64,000 nucleotides of DNA from Paraphysomonas bandaiensis. Lineage: Eukaryota > Chrysophyceae. The notes under the pieces are model-generated. The model ran no database searches. It had not been told where the DNA came from and worked only from the letters and a program-made list of their open reading frames with translations. Below are positions 57,295 through 64,000 of this stretch, piece by piece. The stretch covers positions 1 through 64,000 of the forward strand of contig CBFFRP010000134.1 of assembly GCA_965644295.1 (NCBI GenBank), in the 5' to 3' direction. The position numbers were made by a program, and so were the translations under genes. Each line of letters begins with the position of its first letter. Positions within the stretch are counted from its first letter, which is position 1.

Positions 57295-58230
57295 CGGAAG
57301 TCAGTCCTTGAAGTACAGAAGGATCAGTCAGGAGGATGCCCCTTAGGACAAGGATTCTCGGGACTCTGTGGAGGAGGATTCTGTATCAGTGATTCAAGTG
57401 TCCTTTAACTGAGATACATGAACGAGGGGGTATGTTGGGACTCCTGCGTGTCTTGAAATGGCTTTTACTGCGAGTTGGGCCTTGGGCAGAGAAGTAGCTG
57501 ACGAAGTTGGCATCTCTGCTGAGGCGGGGGTGGTGGAAGAGGAAAAGGCGGGGCCACGTTATAGGCCTCCTCTTTACGCGTATAGTAAGTGGAGAAGCCG
57601 TGGCTTTCGCTGGGTGTTGCTCGAATTAAATCGCGTATTACTGCATTTTGATCGCGAGCTGGGGCAACTTCGTGTGTGTTCACGCCGCCGACGCGGTCTA
57701 GTGGGGAGTCTTTTTGTGCCCCCCTCTGGTTGGCAGCAGCATAACGCTCACTACAATCTTGGAGAATTTGTTTGGCAGCAGTATAGAGCGGTTGAAGGAG
57801 GGTAACAACTGCTGTTTCAATGGTATGTAGTCCACTTGTATTGAGGATGGTACTGTGTTCCGTAAACGCTTTCCATTGAACTTCGGTGATAGTTCCTGTC
57901 CAGAATCGTTCATCCTGCGGAAGGGAGGTACTCCAGGCTCTGCGAGAGTCTGGTGGGACTCCAAGGTGGGAGAGTTAGATCAATTAGAAGACTCCTTGTG
58001 CGGATCTTTGTATCTGAAAGGCGGATTTTCGTATCTGAGAGATGAAGCCGTGTGGGCAATCAAGAAAATATGTTTTAGAGAGTCAAGCCGAAAGCCACAA
58101 TCAACGCATCTGGCTTTGTTTAGGTCAAGTCCAAGTTTTGTTTTGGCCCTATTCCTACCATTGCTGTAGAATTTGTCCCATGTCAGAGATCGATCAGTTA
58201 GATTTACGTAGGTATTATATAACATTTCTT
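57295..58230 (-). pseudogene. Second LINE relic (C-terminal zinc region only)
   Basis: Minus-strand fragments match the relic at 34370-36360: LTWDKFYSNGRNRAKTKLGL and ARCVDCGFRLDSLKHIF, then a short match around the FWTGTIT-like segment and LLQPLYTAAKQIL-like region further down. Stops and frame changes interrupt it, and the RNase H part is absent, so it is a shorter 5'-truncated copy. Confidence 0.72.
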
Positions 58231-58378
58231 TATACTTTATATAACTTGGTCTTTGTTTTCGTATACAAAAGATTACTGTCCCTATTTGCTAATAATATGG
58301 TATTCACTACTTCAGACTACGGTCACTACTATTTTAAAAATAATATTATTATTAGTTTTGGTTGCCGGTACTATCATT

Positions 58379-59325
58379 CAGGGATAGGGAACAATATATT
58401 GCAATACTATTGTTAGGTAGCGTTCCATCAATAGTATTGATGGATTTTTTAAACCGGCCCTACAATACTATTGCAATATATTGCAATATATTGTACAATA
58501 TATTGCAATATATTAGTATGACTAATCAGTAAGTAAACACATCCGTAGTTTTCATTTTTAGTACTTGCCATATTTTATAAGGTCTAAGGTCACTTGATAA
58601 TCAAACCCACTACTCTTAACTAATTAAAAGTTTCCTCATACTCATCCTCTGAGCCATCATCGGTGACATCATCATCACCATATTCATTCAATATTGATTG
58701 AAATATGCTTGCATCCGGCCACAACTGTCGGTTAGCTTTCAGAAACAACAGCATATTAAGTGTAGTAGGATGCATACGTTTGCGCAACACTGATATAATG
58801 ATATAAGAAAGTGTGATCCTTTAGATTGTTGTATCCATTCCGAATATTCTGTTGTCGTTTACGTCCGCAGATTTTACACTCGTGTTTGTTCGGGACACCT
58901 TCGACCGGACTCCAAAAACAGCGGTAAATGTCCCTACTCTTGTATGCACTCATCATTCAGTTGTCTCTTCTTGTCACTATAGGATATATATACTATATTA
59001 AGAGAAGTACTGTACATACATGTGGAGAGGTGTAGAGTGCTGTTTGAGCTGGCGATACATAAAAAATAGAAAATAACATCAAAAATAGGCTTTTTTTCTT
59101 ATTTTCCGGATATTTGTATACAGAGGCGTATATTTTGCACCATACAGTTGAGGATCTTCTCTTATATGACTATCATAATATTGATTGCAATATATTGCAA
59201 TAGTATTGTGAGCTCTATTAACAGAAACACTATTGATGGAATATTTGACCAGTCCACCAATCAATATATTTTACAATATATTGCAATATATTGTACAATA
59301 TATTGCAATACAATATATTGTTCCC
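58379..59325 (-). mobile_element. Internally deleted hAT element with BED finger and hATC ends
   Basis: Left end CAGGGATAGGGAACAATATA; right end is CAATATATTGTTCCC. An 8-bp direct repeat CTATCATT flanks it (58371-58378 and 59326-59333), the size used by hAT elements. On the minus strand 58756-58956 encodes a BED-type zinc finger (HECKICGRKRQQ, then paired His in DHTFLYH). Further down, about 58610-58790, AKRMHPTTLNMLLFLKANRQLW is read, of the hATC dimerisation type, followed by an acidic tail. The catalytic middle is gone. Subterminal arrays of CAATATATTG lie at both ends. The right terminus lacks the last bases expected from the left. Confidence 0.7.
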
Positions 59326-59682
59326 CTATCATTAAGTTTGTAGACTTTCATCAATACTACTGTCATTGTGTGCATTAGTCATATACTTAGACGTTTCCTC
59401 TCATGATATCGTTTAGAATATATTGCTAAATATAGTGAAATAATACTTATCCAGTACGAGTGAAGATAGTGAAGCCTATGCCTGTACCAGTGTAGATATT
59501 AACAATACAGATGAAATATACAGTAGACACATCGGGTCATCAGTAATACTTTTATTATGTATTCAATTGAGCGACAATAATAATATGCAGCTAAAAATGA
59601 ATGGTACTAACGCATCCCCGACGTGATCGTATCGGGTATGTATAGCTACCAGCTAGCACTATGATCAACGGGCAGACTGCAT
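59326..59682. other. Spacer, 3' flank of the Hsp110 gene
   Basis: Nothing recognised beyond AT-rich sequence. Confidence 0.5.
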
Positions 59683-62270
59683 CTAGATATCCATTGGGGT
59701 CGAAGACTCCTCATCAGCTCCCTTTTCCTGTGCGTCTTTCTCCTGTCCACCTTTGTCCTCCGACATCTCTGCATCCTGTGTCTTTGACTCTGCCCCTGTG
59801 TCCTTAGCGTCCTCGGAAGGCGAATCCTCGCCTTTAGCATCCTTCTTGTCTTCAGATTTCTTCTCCTCTTTCTTGGGGAGAGGCTTGGGCTTGTTCATAA
59901 TATCTTTAGTTGCCGTGTGCAGCTGCTTTCTTTTGGCATTGATCATATCAACAGTCAACACAGGATCATTGTAGGACGCCAGTTCACCTTGTTTCTCTGC
60001 ACATGTATCAGTTAATACTCTACAAAATAATACACGATATAGCACTCACCTAATTGATCGTACAACCACTCCTCAACAGCCTCAGCTTCTGAACGCACCT
60101 TAGCCTTTTCTTCCGAGGTGATATGTGCTGTAGCCTCAGAAGTACCGCTGGCAAAAGTTTTACATGCCTCGACGTGTTTCTTGATCGCATCGCAGGCTTC
60201 CTGTCTGTTAATCTCTTCCCATTGGCGACGCTCCACAGGGTTACCAAATGTCTTCAATTCATCAAGCTTGGTCTGATACATACTCTTAGAGCAGTCAAAC
60301 CCGTCCTCGTAAAGCCAAGTTTCCGTCTTGTCAATTAACTCCTTGAATTGCATCTTTTCTGAGTTGGTGGCGTAGACCTTCAGCACACCATCAAGCTTAT
60401 CACGCATACCATACACGTAGGACTCTAACTCGTTTCGCTTATCTGATGTCTCGATGATGAGCTTATCAGCAAGAGCCATATGAGCCTCTGATTCAAGAGC
60501 GTCCTTAATTTGCTGACGAGTCATGCCGAAGAAAACAGTGTTCACTACAAGTTCCACTTTCTTCATACGCTTCTTCGCCGGCGCCTCCTCCTTCTTCTCG
60601 CCCTCCTTCCCTTCGCCTTCGGCAGCGGCCTCCTTATCCTTGCTTTCCTCTTGAGGAGCTGGGGGCAACTCCTCCATTAGCTGTGCACTGGATATGTTTA
60701 CACACCCATGCTTGTCCATTGCGAAGGTCACACGAACATCATGCGGGGCGGAGCGATAGTTATCTGGGATGTTGATTGTATGCGTGCCAATATGACGACC
60801 CTGGCCTGTAGGAAGGTCTGCGTCAGCAGTATACGCTGTAGTTAAAGTAAAAGTCTCAGTTTTGTTGCGGAATGTAAGACGGCGGGGTTTGCGAGGAAGG
60901 TCATCACCCTTTGAGTATATCACGATTGTGTGTTGTCCATCTGACTGCACACATTCCTCAGATACGTCCATTGCATCTTCCTTCGCTTCAGATGAAGACG
61001 TAACTTGGGACCCAGAGTCAGCCTCGTACTGAACCTCGATCGGGTACAATACTTTATCTATAATACTGAAGGGCTTTACTTTGATGCGGCTCGACTCGAT
61101 AGCACACTGAAGAGCACATCCCCTGGCAACTGCCTCATCACTGTTCATAGTTGTCTTGAGTCCATAATTAAGAGCGTTGGGATCAAGACCGAGGGCATCT
61201 CCGAGAGTCTGCTTAATGAAGTTCACACGTACGCTACCACCAACAATTTCAACGTCAGAAATTTCGCTCTTATCCAGACCAGCTTGAGCAAGGCATTCCT
61301 CTATCACTCTTCTTAGACGGGGAAACAGATCACTGCACCGACTCTCCAGTTCCTCCAGAGTAAGCTTGCAGTTGAGGTCGCGATCTTCCGCCAAGCACTC
61401 CACGTTAACATTTGCCAATGTGACTCCAGCGGGGGAGAGGGTCTTTTTAGCCTTTTCGGCTGCTGCCTCAAGTTTCTTGATGGCCTTCTTGTTCTTGCGG
61501 ACGTCAATACCCGTCTGCTTCTGGAAACATTCGGCGAGGTACTCCACAATAATGTCGTCGATATTCCGACCACCCAAGTGCTTGTCACAGGCAGAAGCAC
61601 GGACTTGAAGCTTCTCTTGGATGAAATCTACAATGGTGACTGTGTAGCAAGAGTAGCCCACATCAATGAACATGCAGTGGACAGGTTCGGTCTCTGAAAA
61701 TAGCTTTTTCGCGGATTTGTAAATACCATAGGACAGGGCAATAGCCGTACCCTCATTGACAACTTTCAGGCAGTTAAGCTCAGCAATTTCACAGGCGTGC
61801 AGGATTCCCCTTCGCTGCGAATCTGTGAACCACGCTGGAACAGCGAGAACACAGTCCCCAATGCTGACACCATTGGCACGGAAGACAATATCCTTCATTT
61901 TCGTAAGCATCATAGCCAATACATGTTCAGCTGAAATAATTGTTTCCTCATCATTGTAATCTACTTTGATGCCAACTCCACCATTAGGGAGCTTGCAGTG
62001 GTTGAAGGTAGCACGGGAGAGCTCTTTCTGCACATCTTCGTCATCATAATTCCGTCCAACAAGCAATTTCATGCAAGTAATTGTGTTGCGAATATTTGAT
62101 CGTATCATAGCAGCAGCAGCATCACCAAAAAATCTCTGTTTCCCTTGAAACGAGATGCAAGTAGCAGTTTGACGCATTGATGCATCATTGAGCACCATAT
62201 CAACACCACCTTTACCCGCTTGTGATACAAGCGCATTGAGATTACCAAAATCAATACCACACACACTCAT
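59683..62270 (-). CDS. Hsp110-type (HSPA4/SSE-like) chaperone
   Basis: Join of 60050..62270 and 59683..59996 on the minus strand gives 844 residues; the intron is 53 nt. Start chosen at MSVCGIDFGNLNALVSQ, the Hsp110 N-terminus. The nucleotide-binding domain has FGDAAAAMIRSN, AVPAWFTDSQRRG, CMFIDVGYSCYTVTIVDF, HLGGRNIDDII and VEIVGGSVRVNFIK. The beta-domain is split by a charged insertion (EESKDKEAAAEGEGKEGEKK), the Hsp110 hallmark. The helical lid has ELESYVYGMRDKLD and TETWLYEDGFD, and an acidic tail ends STPMDI rather than EEVD. Hsp110s are nucleotide-exchange factors for cytosolic Hsp70. A perfect heat shock element lies about 175 bp upstream. Confidence 0.94.
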
Positions 62271-62905
62271 TTTTCTAATCACCACTTAAATTATTTGTGT
62301 ACTAACAAGAATATGAAGAGGATGGAGAAGAAAATATTGTCAAGTCTACATAATTCTTCATAGAAAAAAATCGAAGTGATGTAATGAAACCTGTGGCCCC
62401 ACACTGCACAAGAGTGTCATGTGTTGTTATTTACTATAGGATCGAAGTTTCGAGAATTGACAACCTCAATTCCAGAAATATATCTTGAAGGGTTCAAGTG
62501 ACTGAAAATGAAAAGATCATATGGGAGATTTAGATGGTGTGTAGTTTGGAATACATACAGTAGTTGAGGTATGTATGATTTATTTCCATAGGAATACCGT
62601 AAATACAGAAGTGTATACTATGTATGCACAGAGGTATGTATTTGTGTTGCACGTTGACCGGGAAGCAAGTGTCGTATGCGTGTGTGAGGGTATGTATGTA
62701 TCATGCATGTACAGTCCCGTCGTATGTATATATACATATGCAGACAGCAGTGTAGTGATGGAGTATATACACATATGTGGTGTGTAAAACTGGACATTAA
62801 TAACAATCTCTATACACTTAATCATCACTCCATCCCCCCAATCCCACTCATATTTCACAGACACATTTCCATCACCAGTCACATATATTCACTACACACA
62901 TTATC
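62271..62905. other. Divergent spacer (Hsp110 / KH protein)
   Basis: Head-to-head spacer. Holds the heat shock element listed separately and GTATGTAT-type words near 62685-62730. No exon seen. Confidence 0.55.
62443..62457 (-). promoter_or_regulatory. Heat shock element upstream of Hsp110
   Basis: CGAAGTTTCGAGAAT contains three alternating 5-bp units (GAA-gt-TTC-ga-GAA), an exact heat-shock-factor consensus. A second two-unit site TTCCAGAA is at 62470-62477. The distance to the Hsp110 ATG is about 175 bp. Binding by HSF is inferred from the consensus. Confidence 0.7.
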
Positions 62906-64000
62906 ATGGCAGCTATTGTTGATGAAGTGCACGCACAAGTAGAGTCTGTTCTTGACGAAGATCACGGAGACTTTGTAAGAGCATCAAATGAAGATGTTAT
63001 GGTTAAAATGCTGGTCACCGATAACATTGCTGGTGCGATTATTGGTAGAGAGGGATCTACTATAATGGAACTTCAGCGTGAAACTGGAGCGCGTGTGAAA
63101 GTATCACAGGCGTCTGATTTTTTCCCTGGGACATCCGAGCGCACTATTCTTCTGGCCGGGTCGATGAACTCTGTCCTACAAGTCCAGGAACTGATATGGC
63201 AAAAAATATCGGAGGTATTTACCTCATTCTTTTTTTATTTTATTATGTGATTTTGTTTTTTAGTTCAGTAAATCACGGGACGGTTCGGGTGGACATAATA
63301 ACAATTCCGTCACTGGAAAGCTACTCATACCCTACGACTGCGGTGGACTGATAATTGGCCGCGGCGGTACTACTATCCGCTATATACAAGAAGAATCATC
63401 TGCGCGTGTACAAATTACGTCTAAGGAAAATGATGCCTCTAAAATTTCCCGGGAACGGGTGATGACTATCTCTGGCACACTCGATGCGTGCGTCAAGGCG
63501 TCTGAGCTGGTATTCCTGAAAATGATGGAAGATCCTTTAACTACTTACCACAACAAGAGTACTTCGTACCCTCGTTTGTTTCCTGGTGCCAAGCTAGGGG
63601 AGGCCGTGAATAGCCGTGTGGCTACCGCGGCTAATATGCCTGGGTTATCCCTACCCACTGGTGCTGAGACCCTATCAGCTACCTCCACCATCGAGATTGC
63701 AGGTGCAGTATGAAATATTTGTTTAGCCACCACTTCTCTTACAGTGTGTTGTAGTTCCGAATTCACTGGTGGGGTATATTTTGGGTAAACGTGGTGCCAT
63801 GATAAGAGAGATCCAGCAGATAAGTGGGGCAAAGGTTATTGTCTCAAAGCGGTAAGTTGAGCACTCCACTTATTCCAAGGTGTATGTGAATTAGATTTGT
63901 GCAGGCCTGAGCGTAAGGACGGAGAGGATGAAGCCGACAACGATGCAATTCGCACTGTAACCATTACTGGTAATCCTGCTCAGGCACAAATGGCCCAATT
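62906..64000 (+). CDS. Triple-KH RNA-binding protein (PCBP/hnRNP K-like), 3' end outside window
   Basis: Join 62906..63214, 63264..63707, 63745..63851, 63905..>64000; introns are 49, 37 and 53 nt. KH1 has VKMLVTDNIAGAIIGREGST (GREG loop), KH2 has LLIPYDCGGLIIGRGGTTI (GRGG) and KH3 has VVVPNSLVGYILGKRGAMI (GKRG), each followed by the ARVxV strand. This three-KH order with a longer linker before KH3 is that of the PCBP/Nova/hnRNP K group, which bind C-rich or YCAY-type single-stranded RNA and act in splicing, stability and translation. All three GxxG loops are intact. The reading frame is open at the window edge. Confidence 0.92.

Noticed and set aside
48335-59333. Two hAT pieces as one element
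   Set aside because: They are about 9 kb apart with unrelated genes between, and their retained domains differ; treated as separate insertions.
60018-60049. 32-nt intron for the Hsp110 gene
   Set aside because: An alternative acceptor gives a 53-nt intron, typical here, and a better continuation (WLYDQLEKQGELASYND).

Overview
This is nuclear DNA from a unicellular eukaryote, AT-rich between genes. Nearly every gene can be assembled from exons joined by GT-AG introns, most of them 43-60 nt long, and TAA, TAG and TGA all serve as stops, so the code is standard. Several genes point to a flagellated protist (a giant adenylate kinase/NDK/DPY-30-type fusion and an ARL2BP homologue). I cannot fix the lineage from the sequence. 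The 14-exon fusion gene, the six-exon ARL2BP gene and the four-exon 90-residue gene were assembled by hand from splice signals and protein-family continuity.

Layout. 1-9.7 kb: a tandem repeat and a hairpin element, a SERF/4F5 gene (-), a WASP-like actin nucleation-promoting factor (+), a PAM2-motif protein (+), a dispersed repeat, and an FkbM-type methyltransferase (+). 11.8-16.2 kb: a guanylate-binding-protein-like GTPase with a CaaX end (-) is head-to-head with a small protein ending in a winged helix that resembles a Z-alpha domain (+). The space between them is almost entirely a 1.26-kb (TATG)n tract. 17.4-23.3 kb: a 1710-residue gene (-) with three adenylate kinase, two NDK, one RIIa/DPY-30-like and one 5'-nucleotidase-like module. 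25.5-33.7 kb: ARL2BP (-), a 90-residue conserved-looking protein (-), a coiled-coil protein (-) and PUS7/TruD pseudouridine synthase (+).

34.1-50.9 kb: a decayed LINE with RNase H, repeats, an alpha/beta hydrolase (-), an SR-rich cyclophilin (+), a membrane ankyrin protein (-), a 1412-residue ankyrin protein (+), a hAT transposase relic containing a 151-bp perfect inverted repeat, and tRNA-Glu(TTC) (-). 51.3-56.5 kb: a very large beta-helix/Cys-rich/multi-pass membrane protein (+) with a reading-frame break. 56.8-59.3 kb: more of the same repeat family, a second LINE relic and an internally deleted hAT element. 59.7-64 kb: an Hsp110-type chaperone (-) with a canonical heat shock element upstream, then a three-KH-domain RNA-binding protein (+) running off the end.

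The main candidates for new biology are the GBP-like/Z-alpha-like divergent pair around an alternating pyrimidine-purine tract, the nucleotide-enzyme fusion in which several catalytic residues are replaced, the WASP-like protein with an unfamiliar N-terminus, and a repeat family that seems to share its tail with the local LINE. All functional statements are inferred from motifs read by eye; no database search was made.
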